Part shown: piece after piece, positions 1 through 8,452 of the stretch
Layout: each line of letters begins with the position of its first letter
Numbering within the stretch: position 1 is the first letter of the stretch
DNA from: JAIRTY01 sp050257395
Lineage (GTDB): Bacteria; Actinomycetota; Actinomycetes; Streptosporangiales; Streptosporangiaceae
Length of the DNA: 64,000 nt
Direction of reading: 5' to 3'
Assembly: GCA_050257395.1 (NCBI GenBank)
Contig: JBLMWU010000079.1
Coordinates: 1-64,000, forward strand
Notes under the pieces: generated by a model
Told to the model about the DNA's origin: nothing
The model's database searches: none
The model's input: the letters and a program-made list of their open reading frames with translations, nothing else
Made by a program: the position numbers and the translations under genes

Positions 1-1
1 C

Positions 2-253
2 GGCGCCGCGCTGTTCGACGACGTGGTGGTCGTCGACGTGTCCCCGCGGGTACAGCTGGAACGGCTGGTCCGCGAGCGCGGCCTCAGCCGCGAGCAGGCT
101 CAGGCCCGGATGGCCGCGCAGGCGAGCCGCGACGACCGGCTGGCCGTGGCCACGCTGATCGTGGACAACTCGGGGTCGCTGTCCGAGCTCGACCGGGAGG
201 TCGGCGAGCTGTGGGCCGAACTCCGGCGGCGCGCGCGGGCCAAGCGCAGCTGA
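2..253 (+). CDS. coaE: Dephospho-CoA kinase, C-terminal part (5' end outside window)
   Basis: The reading frame is open from the window edge, so the ATP-binding P-loop half is missing. What remains has the C-terminal features of dephospho-CoA kinase: a VVVVDVSPRVQLERL strand-helix, the lid-like RERGLSREQAQARMAAQ helix and the QASRDDRLAVATLIVDNSG segment, where family members carry a conserved R...A..VI.N pattern. The enzyme phosphorylates the ribose 3'-OH of dephospho-CoA, the last step of CoA synthesis, in the cytoplasm. In actinobacteria coaE commonly lies just upstream of uvrB, as here, 129 bases before the uvrB start. The seen part is about 83 residues of an expected 200 or so. Confidence 0.85.
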   Translation, partial: GAALFDDVVVVDVSPRVQLERLVRERGLSREQAQARMAAQASRDDRLAVATLIVDNSGSLSELDREVGELWAELRRRARAKRS

Positions 254-382
254 CCGGCGGCCCCGCGCTGTCAGACCCCCGGCCTAGAGTGGCTGTGACC
301 CGGCTATGAACCACCGGGAAGAGCGGCTCCGGCCCCAGGCGTTGGCATGGAGGCAGGCCGGGCTGCGGGGAGGAGTGGTGTC

Positions 383-2485
383 ATGCGGCCGGTAAGCGAC
401 CTTCAGCGGCGGGTGGCGCCTTTCAAGGTGACCACCGACATGGTGCCCGCCGGTGACCAGCCGCGTGCCATCAGCGAGATGGAGCAGCGGGTCAGCGCGG
501 GGCTCAGGGATACGGTGCTGCTCGGCGCCACCGGCACCGGCAAGACCGCCACCGTCGCCTGGCTGGCGGAGCGGCTGCAGCGGCCGGTGCTGGTCATGCA
601 GCCGAACAAGACGCTGGCGGCCCAGTTCGCCAACGAGCTGCGGGAGATGCTGCCGGAGAACGCGGTGGAGTACTTCGTCTCCTACTACGACTACTACCAG
701 CCTGAGGCGTACGTCCCGCAGACCGACACCTACATCGAGAAGGACTCGTCGATCAACGACGAGGTCGAGCGGCTGCGGCACTCGGCCACCAACTCCCTGC
801 TCACCCGCAGGGACACGATCGTGGTCGCGTCGGTGTCGTGCATCTACGGCCTGGGCACGCCGCAGGAGTACGTGGACCGGATGCTCCGGCTGCGGGTCGG
901 CGGCGAGACGGACCGGGACGCCCTGCTGCGCCAGCTCGTGGGCATGCAGTACACGCGGAACGACATGGCGTTCACCCGCGGGACCTTCCGGGTGCGCGGC
1001 GACACCATCGAGATCATCCCGGTCTACGAGGAGCTCGCCGTCCGGATCGAGATGTTCGGCGACGAGATCGAGCGGCTGATGACGCTGCACCCGCTCACCG
1101 GCGAGGTCGTCAGCGAGGACGAGGAGCTCTACGTCTTCCCGGCCTCCCACTACGTGGCCGGGCCGGAGCGGATGGAGCGGGCGATCGCCGGCATCGAGGC
1201 CGAGCTGGCCGAGCGGCTCGGGGAGCTCGAGCGGCAGGGCAAGCTGCTGGAGGCGCAGCGGCTGCGCATGCGCACCACCTACGACCTTGAGATGCTGCGC
1301 CAGGTGGGCAGCTGCTCGGGCATCGAGAACTACTCCCGGCACATCGACGGCCGGGAGCCGGGCAGCCCGCCGAACACCCTGCTGGACTACTTCCCCGAGG
1401 ACTTCCTGCTCGTCATCGACGAGTCCCACAACACGGTGCCGCAGATCGGCGCGATGTACGAAGGCGACGTGTCCCGCAAGCGGGTCCTGGTGGAGCACGG
1501 GTTCCGGCTGCCGAGCGCCATCGACAACCGGCCGCTGAAGTGGGAAGAGTTCTGCGAGCGGATCGGGCAGACCGTGTACCTGTCCGCGACCCCCGGCCCG
1601 TACGAGCTGCAGCGGACCGGCGGTGAGGTGGTCGAGCAGGTCATCCGCCCGACCGGGCTGGTCGACCCGGAGGTCATCGTCAAGCCCACGAAGGGCCAGA
1701 TCGACGACCTGGTGCACGAGATCAGGCTCCGGGCGGAGCGGTCCGAGCGGGTGCTGGTCACCACCCTGACCAAGAAGATGGCCGAGGACCTCACCGACTA
1801 CCTGCTGGAGCTGGGCATCCGGGCGCGGTACCTGCACAGCGAGGTGGACACGCTGCGGCGGGTGGAGCTGCTGCGGGAGCTGCGGCTCGGCGAGTACGAC
1901 GTGCTGGTCGGCATCAACCTGCTCCGGGAAGGCCTGGACCTGCCGGAGGTGTCGCTGGTCGCGATCCTCGACGCGGACAAGGAAGGCTTCCTGCGCTCCG
2001 GCACGTCCCTCATCCAGACCATCGGCCGCGCCGCCCGGAACGTGTCCGGCCAGGTGCACATGTACGCGGACCAGGTCACCCCGTCGATGCAGCGCGCCAT
2101 CGACGAGACCAACCGGCGGCGTGACAAGCAGGTCGCCTACAACCGCGAGCACGGGGTCGACCCGACGCCACTGCGCAAGCGGATCGCCGACATCCTGGAC
2201 CAGCTGATCCGGGAGGACGCGGACACCGACAGGCTCATCGGCGGCGCTGGCCGGCAGCAGAGCAGGGGCAAGACCCCCGTGCCCGGGCTGTCCTCGCGGG
2301 CCCGGCCGTCCGCGGCCGAGGGCGGCGGCGCGGCCCGGGGCGACCTGATCGCGCTGATCGAGCAGCTCACCGACCAGATGCACGCCGCAGCGGCAGAGCT
2401 GCAGTTCGAGGTGGCGGCCCGGATCCGGGACGAGATCAGGGACCTCAAGCACGAGCTGCGCGGTATGCAGGCCGCCGGGGTCTGA
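383..2485 (+). CDS. uvrB: UvrABC excinuclease subunit B
   Basis: UvrB is the DNA-damage verification helicase of nucleotide excision repair. It receives damaged DNA from UvrA and recruits UvrC. The 700-residue product has Walker A GATGTGKT at about residues 48-55, the damage-probing beta-hairpin region YYDYYQPEAYVP, the helicase box VIDESHNT, helicase motifs through GINLLREGLDLPEVSLV and QTIGRAARN, and a C-terminal UVR motif (LIEQLTDQMHAAAAELQFEVAARIRD) for UvrC contact. I place the start at ATG 383 because GGGGAGGAG lies 7 to 8 bases upstream and the protein then begins at the conserved FKV region. An in-frame ATG at 347 has no such site. The gene follows coaE directly. No LexA-type SOS box was recognised upstream. 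Length is typical for the family. Confidence 0.97.
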   Translation: MRPVSDLQRRVAPFKVTTDMVPAGDQPRAISEMEQRVSAGLRDTVLLGATGTGKTATVAWLAERLQRPVLVMQPNKTLAAQFANELREMLPENAVEYFVSYYDYYQPEAYVPQTDTYIEKDSSINDEVERLRHSATNSLLTRRDTIVVASVSCIYGLGTPQEYVDRMLRLRVGGETDRDALLRQLVGMQYTRNDMAFTRGTFRVRGDTIEIIPVYEELAVRIEMFGDEIERLMTLHPLTGEVVSEDEELYVFPASHYVAGPERMERAIAGIEAELAERLGELERQGKLLEAQRLRMRTTYDLEMLRQVGSCSGIENYSRHIDGREPGSPPNTLLDYFPEDFLLVIDESHNTVPQIGAMYEGDVSRKRVLVEHGFRLPSAIDNRPLKWEEFCERIGQTVYLSATPGPYELQRTGGEVVEQVIRPTGLVDPEVIVKPTKGQIDDLVHEIRLRAERSERVLVTTLTKKMAEDLTDYLLELGIRARYLHSEVDTLRRVELLRELRLGEYDVLVGINLLREGLDLPEVSLVAILDADKEGFLRSGTSLIQTIGRAARNVSGQVHMYADQVTPSMQRAIDETNRRRDKQVAYNREHGVDPTPLRKRIADILDQLIREDADTDRLIGGAGRQQSRGKTPVPGLSSRARPSAAEGGGAARGDLIALIEQLTDQMHAAAAELQFEVAARIRDEIRDLKHELRGMQAAGV

Positions 2486-2525
2486 TGAGGCGCGGGGCAG
2501 ACGGCCGCGGCGGGCCGGGGCGGCC

Positions 2526-3269
2526 ATGAGGCATCTCGGGATCCTCGCCCACAGCGCCGAGGGCGCAGCGCTCTGCTTCCGGGCGTTCTGCCAGGAGGGG
2601 TTCCGGCGGCTCGGCCCGCATGACCACCCCGATGTGACGCTCGACTGCATCGCCCTGGCCCGCAGCATGGCCGCGTACGAGGCGGGGGACTACGCAGCCG
2701 TCCGCGGCGTCATGGCGGCCAGCGTGCAGCGGCTCGCCCGGGCCGGCGCGGACTTCTTCGCCTGCCCGGACAACACCGTCCACCTGGCGCTGGAGCACCC
2801 CGGTGACGATTTCGCCCTGCCGGGCCTGCACATCGTCAGCGTGGTCGCCGAGCAGGCCGCCCGTGACCGGCGCCGCCGGGTCGGGGTGCTGGGCACGCGG
2901 TACACCATGGAGGGCCCGCTCTACCCGCGGGAGCTGGCGGCGCGGGGGATAGCCGCCGAGGTGCCCGGCGCGGCCGGCCGCGAGCTCATCGACGGCATCA
3001 TCTTCGGCGAGCTGGTCAACGGCGTGTTCACCGACCAGTCCCGGCGCGAATACCTGCGGGTGATCCGGGACCTGGCGGAGCGCGGCTGCGACGCGGTAGC
3101 CCTGGTGTGCACAGAGATCCCGCTGCTGGTGACGCCGGAGGTGTCACCGCTGCCCACGCTGGACTCGACCCGGCTGCTAGCCGCGGCCGCCTTCGAGGCC
3201 GCCACCGGCCGGCGCAGCCTGCCGTCGTGGCGCGGCGGCCCGCTGCCGGCCCCGGCCGCCGCAGGCTGA
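2526..3269 (+). CDS. Aspartate/glutamate racemase family protein
   Basis: A 247-residue cytoplasmic protein of the Asp/Glu/hydantoin racemase superfamily. The two cysteines that act as acid and base in the family are present: Cys80 in FACPDNTVH and Cys195 in LVCTEIPLL. Thr84 and Asn83 are in the usual loop. The N-terminal MRHLGILAHSAEG and the RVGVLGTRYTMEG segment match the two pseudo-symmetric half domains. Substrate cannot be decided: aspartate or glutamate racemases, maleate isomerases and hydantoin racemases share this layout. It lies 40 bases behind uvrB on the same strand, but no functional link to repair is evident. Confidence 0.85.
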   Translation: MRHLGILAHSAEGAALCFRAFCQEGFRRLGPHDHPDVTLDCIALARSMAAYEAGDYAAVRGVMAASVQRLARAGADFFACPDNTVHLALEHPGDDFALPGLHIVSVVAEQAARDRRRRVGVLGTRYTMEGPLYPRELAARGIAAEVPGAAGRELIDGIIFGELVNGVFTDQSRREYLRVIRDLAERGCDAVALVCTEIPLLVTPEVSPLPTLDSTRLLAAAAFEAATGRRSLPSWRGGPLPAPAAAG

Positions 3270-3297
3270 GCTGAGGCAGCGATGCCGGAGGTTCCTG

Positions 3298-3375
3298 GTG
3301 ACCCAGCAGCAGAAATCGGCCGCTGACCAGGTAGACGCGGCCGTCAGCCAGATCCGGCAGGCAGCCGGGATCTGA
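3298..3375 (+). CDS. Possible 25-residue small protein
   Basis: A short open frame starts at GTG 3298 with a perfect GGAGG at 3287-3291, six bases upstream. It ends at TGA 3373-3375. The peptide (MTQQQKSAADQV then DAAVSQIRQAAGI) is Ala/Gln rich and would form one amphipathic helix with no membrane span. It sits in the 211-base gap between the racemase-like gene and the convergent DUF6098-like gene. No family is recognised. The only support is the strong ribosome binding site and the codon pattern, with G or C at most third positions. Confidence 0.35.
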   Translation: MTQQQKSAADQVDAAVSQIRQAAGI

Positions 3376-3481
3376 CCGGCCGCCAGCACCAGTGGGAAGC
3401 AGCCTCGGAAAGACCCGGCGCCCTCGTGCAGGAGCCGGAAGGGAGCCTGAACGGCGGCAGCGGCCCGGTGGCCGCGGAGCA

Positions 3482-3889
3482 TCAGCCCGCGGAGTCCCGG
3501 CCCGCCTCGAAGCGCTCGCGGTAGCAGCGGCGCGCCTCGGCCAGGGCCCGGCCGCCCAGCCGGCCGGCCGGACGGGGATCGGCGATGAGCGGCTCGGAGT
3601 CAGGGCCCGCCCCCGCCACCTCGCCGGTCAGGATCCACGCGTACCGGCGGCTGTCCCGCTCACTCAGGTGCGCGTATTTGCAGATCTGCCGGGCCAGCCA
3701 GTCTCGCGCCGGCCTGGTCCACCAGGCCGGCGGGGACAGCGGCACCGCCGACAGGCCCGGCAGCTCGAGCCCGCTCTCATAGTCGCGGCTGCGCTGGTGG
3801 GCGTCCGCGTCCGGCCCCAGGGAATGACGCAGGTACACCTGGCCGTGCTCGCGGACGATGGCCGCGAGCTCGCCGAGGCTGCCGATCAC
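3482..3889 (-). CDS. DUF6098-like conserved actinobacterial protein
   Basis: The conserved core begins at the GTG at 3889 (VIGSLGELAAIV) and gives 135 residues. It carries the stretches VYLRHSLGPDADA, RSRDYESGLELPGLS, WWTRPARDWLARQICKYAHL and YAWILTGEVAGAGPDSEPL. I recognise this pattern from memory as the DUF6098 family of actinobacteria, whose function is unknown. The frame stays open upstream to 4090, but that part is low-complexity Arg/Ala/Gly sequence abutting the divergent HAD gene. A start at ATG 4003 is possible. No signal peptide or membrane span is visible. Start choice is uncertain. Confidence 0.7.
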   Translation of the reverse strand: MIGSLGELAAIVREHGQVYLRHSLGPDADAHQRSRDYESGLELPGLSAVPLSPPAWWTRPARDWLARQICKYAHLSERDSRRYAWILTGEVAGAGPDSEPLIADPRPAGRLGGRALAEARRCYRERFEAGRDSAG

Positions 3890-4092
3890 CGGCAGGGCCG
3901 GGCCCGGCCCGCGGCCCTCCTGCGCCGCTGGCCGGCCTGCCCCCGCCGCTGCTGCCCTCGCCTGCCCCACGCGGTGCCCCTTACCCAGGGGCCAGCACGC
4001 CATCCGGCGGCCGCGCCGCCACCCGGTGGTTTGCCGCCGCAGCGGCGCCCTCGTAGCCTGGCCGTGCCGGCGCGCCGCGGGAAAGGACACAG

Positions 4093-4701
4093 ATGAGCTG
4101 GGTGGTCTTCGACTACGGCGGGGTGATCAGCCAGCACCAGCCCGCGGCGGAGGTGGCCCGGCTGGCCCGCGCGGCCGGGTGCCCTGAGGACGAGTTCACC
4201 GGCGCGTACTGGGCCCACCGGCTCGGTTACGACACCGCCGAGCTGGACGCCGCCGCGTTCTGGCAGCAGGTCGCCAGCACCCTCGGGCGGTCCTTCAGCG
4301 ACACAAAGGTCGCGGAGCTGACCAGGCTCGACATCGAGTCGTGGCTGCACCTGCAGCAGCCCACGGTGGCGCTCATCGAGCAGGTCGCCGCCGCCGGGCA
4401 CCGGCTGGCCCTGCTGTCCAACGCCCCCGCCGACGTGGCGCGGGCGATCGCCGCGCTTGCCGTGGCCGGGCACTTCGAGCACCTGGTCTTCAGCTGCTTT
4501 CTCCGGTCGGCCAAGCCCGATCCGGCCTGTTTCGGCGCCGCCCTCAGCCAGCTCGGGGCGGCCGCTGGCGAGGTCGTCTTCCTCGATGACCGGGCCGAGA
4601 ACGTGGCGGCCGCCACCGCGCTCGGCATCCAGGGGGTCCACTTCACCGGCCCGGCCTGGGCCCGCGCGGAACTGTCGCGCCAGGGTGTCCTCACGGTGTG
4701 A
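4093..4701 (+). CDS. HAD superfamily hydrolase (subfamily IA type)
   Basis: A 202-residue phosphatase-like protein of the haloacid dehalogenase superfamily. Motif I is VVFDYGGVIS with nucleophile Asp7; the second acidic residue of the usual DxD is replaced by Gly (DYGG), as in the epoxide-hydrolase-N/YihX-like branch. Motif II is LLSNAP (Ser109), motif III Lys141 in SAKPDP, motif IV Asp165-Asp166 in FLDDRAEN. A helical cap lies between residues 15 and 90. Such proteins usually dephosphorylate small sugar or nucleotide phosphates, but the substrate cannot be inferred. It diverges from the DUF6098-like gene. Confidence 0.88.
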   Translation: MSWVVFDYGGVISQHQPAAEVARLARAAGCPEDEFTGAYWAHRLGYDTAELDAAAFWQQVASTLGRSFSDTKVAELTRLDIESWLHLQQPTVALIEQVAAAGHRLALLSNAPADVARAIAALAVAGHFEHLVFSCFLRSAKPDPACFGAALSQLGAAAGEVVFLDDRAENVAAATALGIQGVHFTGPAWARAELSRQGVLTV

Positions 4702-4831
4702 GACCTGTCACCTCCGCCGATACCGGGTGAGGCCGCCCCGCGGCGGGCGGAAATCGCGGTATCGCCCGCAACCGGGCAGTAGTCCACTACCATCACAGGA
4801 ACCGCAGACCCACCCGCGCGGAATGATGTTG

Positions 4832-4853
4832 AATAGGGTAGATTGTCCCTATT
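4832..4853. promoter_or_regulatory. AT-rich 7-bp inverted repeat upstream of the DMT-like gene
   Basis: AATAGGG at 4832-4838 and its exact complement CCCTATT at 4847-4853 flank an 8-base centre. The site lies in the 226-base gap between the HAD gene and the membrane protein gene, about 75 bases before its start, within a locally AT-rich patch of an otherwise very GC-rich region. It could be a regulator binding site or part of a promoter. No binding protein is identified. Confidence 0.35.
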
Positions 4854-4927
4854 TGCATGGGAACTAGCTGCAGGCAGCCTGGGCGCTGGCTGGCCGAGCA
4901 CAAACCGCGCGGCGTAGGGTCGTAGTC

Positions 4928-5878
4928 GTGCTGGCCAGTCTGATAGCCGCGGTGGTCGCCGCTCTGTGCTACGGCATCGCCGCTGTCATGCAGGCGATGG
5001 CCGTGCGGGCGGCGAGCCGCCGCGGCAGCGATGGCTCACACACCGGCAGCGCGGCGCTCGGCGGCGTGGACCCGGGGCTGGTCGTCCGCATGCTGCGGCA
5101 GTGGTACTTCATCGCCAGCCTGGTCCTGGACCTGATGGGCTTCGCCGCGCAGCTGGTCGCGCTGCGGCGGCTGCCGCTGTTCGCCGTGCAGGCCATGATC
5201 GCCGCGAACCTGGCGGTGACGGCCGTGGTCGCCTCCTGGCTGATCCGGCTCGAGCTGGCCTGGCGGGAATGGCTGGCGGTCGCCGGGGTGGTCGCCGGGG
5301 TGGGGATGCTGGGCTCGTCAGCGGGCGAGCACCCGGCCACCGGGGTCAGCGGCGCGTTCAAGGTGGCGCTCATCGTGGCGGTGGCCGGCATCGGCCTGGC
5401 CGGAGTGGCAGCCTCCCGGATCCGGGGACCGTTCCGGACCCCGCTGCTCGGGGCTGTGGCCGGCCTGGGCTACGGCGTGCTGGCGGTGGCGGCCCGGGTG
5501 CTGCCGGGCTTCTCCCCGGCCGAACTCGTCCGCGACCCGGCCGCCTACGCGCTCGCCGCCGCCGGGGTTGTGTCGTTCATGCTCTACGCGACCGCCCTGG
5601 AGGACGGGAGCGTCACGGTGGCGACGGCCGCGGTGGTGCTGGCGGAGACCACCCCGCCCGCGGCGGTCGGGGTGATGTTCCTCGGGGACCACACCAGGCC
5701 AGGGCTGGGCGGGGTCGCCGTTCTCGGGTTCGGGCTCGCCATCGTCTGCGCGGTGGCGCTGGCCCGGTTCGGCAGCACCGAGGAGGGCGAGCAGGCCGCT
5801 GGGCAGGCCCAGCGGGTCCAGCGCCGGGCCGCTTCGCCGGCCCCGGCGCCCGCCTGTGACCCATCAGACAGGCACTAA
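4928..5878 (+). CDS. DMT-superfamily-like integral membrane protein
   Basis: A 316-residue protein with about nine or ten hydrophobic spans. Examples are residues 2-22, 55-80, 90-110, 116-135, 140-160, 168-185 and the later pairs near GVVSFMLYATALEDG and TTPPAAVGVMFLGD. The pattern, with the ALEDGSVTVATAAVVLAETTPPA segment, resembles EamA/DMT exporters often annotated in actinobacteria as EmrE-like. The N-terminus LIAAVVAALCYGIAAVMQAMAVRAA is a typical first helix. The C-terminus after residue 285 is hydrophilic. The start is GTG 4928, with little SD signal. Substrate unknown. It stands alone between the HAD gene and pyrG. Confidence 0.75.
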   Translation: MLASLIAAVVAALCYGIAAVMQAMAVRAASRRGSDGSHTGSAALGGVDPGLVVRMLRQWYFIASLVLDLMGFAAQLVALRRLPLFAVQAMIAANLAVTAVVASWLIRLELAWREWLAVAGVVAGVGMLGSSAGEHPATGVSGAFKVALIVAVAGIGLAGVAASRIRGPFRTPLLGAVAGLGYGVLAVAARVLPGFSPAELVRDPAAYALAAAGVVSFMLYATALEDGSVTVATAAVVLAETTPPAAVGVMFLGDHTRPGLGGVAVLGFGLAIVCAVALARFGSTEEGEQAAGQAQRVQRRAASPAPAPACDPSDRH

Positions 5879-5985
5879 CGCAGGTCATCGCGTGCCGGTG
5901 CCGGCCCTGGTGACCGGCTGCTGATATCCTGATGGCCCGTGGACCGGCGGACCCTCCGCACCGCACCGACCACGGGAGCCTTCCT

Positions 5986-7680
5986 TTGGCAGCGGCAATA
6001 CGCTCATCACGTCCTGTTTCGACGAGGCACCTTTTCGTCACCGGAGGGGTCGCCTCCAGCCTGGGGAAGGGCCTCACCGCTTCCAGCCTCGGCCGCCTGC
6101 TCAAGGCGCGCGGGCTGCGGGTGATCATGCAGAAGCTCGACCCCTACCTCAACGTCGACCCGGGCACCATGAACCCGTTCCAGCACGGTGAGGTGTTCGT
6201 CACCGACGACGGCACGGAAACCGACCTCGACGTCGGCCACTACGAGCGCTTCCTGGACACCCGGCTGCAGGGGTCCGCGAACGTCACGACCGGCCAGGTC
6301 TACTCCAGCGTGATCGCCAAGGAGCGCCGCGGGGACTACCTGGGCGACACCGTCCAGGTGATCCCGCACATCACCAACGAGATCAAGTCCCGCATCACCG
6401 ACATGGGCGGCCCGGGCGTGGACGTGGTCATCACCGAGGTGGGCGGCACCGTCGGCGACATCGAGTCGCTGCCATTCCTGGAGGCCATCCGGCAGATCAG
6501 GCACGAGATCGGCCGGGACCGCTGCTTCTTCCTGCACGTGTCGCTGCTGCCCTACATCGGCCCGTCCGGCGAGCTGAAGACCAAGCCGACCCAGCACTCG
6601 GTGGCCGCCCTGCGCAGCATCGGCATCCAGCCCGACGCCATCGTGTGCCGGGCGGACCGGACCATCAGCGGCGGCCTCAAGCGCAAGATCAGCCTGATGT
6701 GCGACGTGGACGAGGAAGCCGTGGTGGCGGCCGCGGACGCGCCGTCCATCTACGACATCCCCCGGGTGCTGCACGCCGAGGGACTGGACGCGTACGTGGT
6801 GCGCCGGCTCGGGCTGCCGTTCCGGGACGTGGACTGGAGCGACTGGGACGATCTGCTGCGGCGGGTGCACCGGCCCGCCCGGACCGTGACCATCGCCCTG
6901 GTCGGCAAGTACGTGGACCTGCCCGACGCCTACCTGTCGCCGGCCGAGGCGCTGCGCGCGGGCGGGTTCGCCAACGACGCCCGGGTCAACATCCGGTGGG
7001 TGACCAGCGACGACTGCCAGACCCCCGACGGCGCGGCGCGGCAGCTGGAAGGCGTGGACGGCGTGCTGGTGCCGGGCGGCTTCGGGGTGCGCGGGATCGA
7101 GGGCAAGATCGGCGCGGTCACCCACGCGCGCACCCACGGCATCCCCCTGCTCGGCCTGTGCCTGGGCCTGCAGTGCGTGGCCATCGAGGTGGCCCGCAAC
7201 CTGGCCGGGCTGCCGGATGCCAACAGCGCCGAGTTCGACCCGGACACCCCCCACCCGGTGATCGCCACCATGGCCGACCAGGAGGACGTGGTGGCCGGCG
7301 AGCGGGACATGGGCGGCACCATGCGGCTGGGCCTGTACCCGGCGGTGCTGCGGGAAGGATCACTCGCCCGGAAGCTGTACGGGGCCGAGATGGTGGAGGA
7401 GCGCCACCGGCACCGCTACGAGGTCAACAACGCTTACCGGGACGCGCTGGAAAAGGCCGGGCTGGCCTGCTCGGGCGTGTCGCCGGACGGCCGGCTGGTC
7501 GAGTTCGTGGAGCTGGCGCGCGACGTCCACCCGTACTTCATCGCCACCCAGGCGCACCCGGAGTTCCTGTCCCGGCCGACCCGCCCGCACCCGCTGTTCA
7601 GCGGGCTGGTCGAGGCCGCCCTGCAGCAGTCCCGGGCAGGCCGCACGGCCGGGGCCGCCCGCGCCGCCGCCAGCGCGTGA
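5986..7680 (+). CDS. pyrG: CTP synthase
   Basis: Catalyses UTP + ATP + glutamine to CTP, the last step of pyrimidine nucleotide synthesis. The N-terminal amidoligase domain starts with the hallmark FVTGGVASSLGKGLTASS (P-loop) and includes MNPFQHGEVFVTDDG and the UTP-binding KTKPTQHSV region. The C-terminal class I glutamine amidotransferase domain has the nucleophile Cys in GLCLGLQ and the His-Glu pair in HPEF. I choose TTG 5986 because GGGAG (5974-5978) lies seven bases upstream. An upstream in-frame start at 5932 adds only unconserved sequence. It heads the long plus-strand housekeeping run with the NUDIX gene 14 bases downstream. Confidence 0.96.
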   Translation: MAAAIRSSRPVSTRHLFVTGGVASSLGKGLTASSLGRLLKARGLRVIMQKLDPYLNVDPGTMNPFQHGEVFVTDDGTETDLDVGHYERFLDTRLQGSANVTTGQVYSSVIAKERRGDYLGDTVQVIPHITNEIKSRITDMGGPGVDVVITEVGGTVGDIESLPFLEAIRQIRHEIGRDRCFFLHVSLLPYIGPSGELKTKPTQHSVAALRSIGIQPDAIVCRADRTISGGLKRKISLMCDVDEEAVVAAADAPSIYDIPRVLHAEGLDAYVVRRLGLPFRDVDWSDWDDLLRRVHRPARTVTIALVGKYVDLPDAYLSPAEALRAGGFANDARVNIRWVTSDDCQTPDGAARQLEGVDGVLVPGGFGVRGIEGKIGAVTHARTHGIPLLGLCLGLQCVAIEVARNLAGLPDANSAEFDPDTPHPVIATMADQEDVVAGERDMGGTMRLGLYPAVLREGSLARKLYGAEMVEERHRHRYEVNNAYRDALEKAGLACSGVSPDGRLVEFVELARDVHPYFIATQAHPEFLSRPTRPHPLFSGLVEAALQQSRAGRTAGAARAAASA

Positions 7681-7693
7681 CAGGCGCGCGCGG

Positions 7694-8368
7694 GTGACCA
7701 GGGGCGAGTGGGCGGCCGGCGGCGGGCCGGCGGCCGGGGACGCGCCGCCATCCGGCGGGCCGCTGCGGGACGTGGCGGAGCGCTGGCCGGTGACGGGGAC
7801 CGCCGAGCGCGCCCGCGGCTCGTTCGTCCGGCTGCACACCGACCAGGTGACCATGCCCGACGGCGAGGTCGCCGGCCGGGACGTGCTCGAGCACCCGGGC
7901 GCGGTGGCGATCGTGGCCCTCGGCGACGATGACCAGGTGCTGATGATCCGCCAGTACCGCCATCCAGTGGGCCGCCTGCTGTGGGAGATCCCGGCCGGCC
8001 TGCGCGACGCCGAGGGGGAGGAGCCGCACGCCACCGCGCAGCGCGAACTGCTCGAGGAGACCGGCTACCAGGCGCGTGACTGGCACGTCCTCACCGACGT
8101 GTTCACCTCCCCGGGCATCCTCAGCGAACGGGTGCGGGTCTACCTCGCCCGCGGCCTCAGCCTGGCACCACTCACGCTGCGTAATCACACCCCGGCGCAT
8201 GAGGAGGCGCACCTGCTGACGCGCTGGGTGCCGCTGACCGCGGCCGTCGGCGGCTTCCTCGCGGGCGACCTGCACAATGGCGTGACCGCAGTGGGTATCT
8301 TGTCCGCGTATGCCGCCCGGCAGGGCGGCTTCGCGACGCTGCGCCGGGCGGACGCGCCCGAGCACTGA
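7694..8368 (+). CDS. NUDIX hydrolase, ADP-ribose pyrophosphatase type
   Basis: A 224-residue NUDIX protein. The NUDIX box is seen around GLRDAEGEEPHATAQRELLE followed by ETGY, in the slightly long form used by ADP-ribose pyrophosphatases. The segments DVLEHPGAVAIVAL, QVLMIRQYRHPVGRLLWEIPAGL and FTSPGILSERVRVYLA match that group. It likely splits ADP-ribose to AMP and ribose 5-phosphate. The gene starts at GTG 7694 just after pyrG, an arrangement common in actinobacteria. The first 30 or so residues are Gly/Ala rich and not conserved, so a later start is possible. Confidence 0.9.
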   Translation: MTRGEWAAGGGPAAGDAPPSGGPLRDVAERWPVTGTAERARGSFVRLHTDQVTMPDGEVAGRDVLEHPGAVAIVALGDDDQVLMIRQYRHPVGRLLWEIPAGLRDAEGEEPHATAQRELLEETGYQARDWHVLTDVFTSPGILSERVRVYLARGLSLAPLTLRNHTPAHEEAHLLTRWVPLTAAVGGFLAGDLHNGVTAVGILSAYAARQGGFATLRRADAPEH

Positions 8369-8452
8369 CTGGCGGCCGGTCACGGTCCGTCAGGACCCGG
8401 ACTTTCCGGCAATGGGGCCGGGCAGCCGGGAGAGCGGAGAGGCAGTTCGGTC

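Noticed and set aside
284..2668. 794-residue minus-strand frame
   Set aside because: It lies antisense to uvrB and is a GC-skewed shadow of its codon usage with low-complexity sequence.
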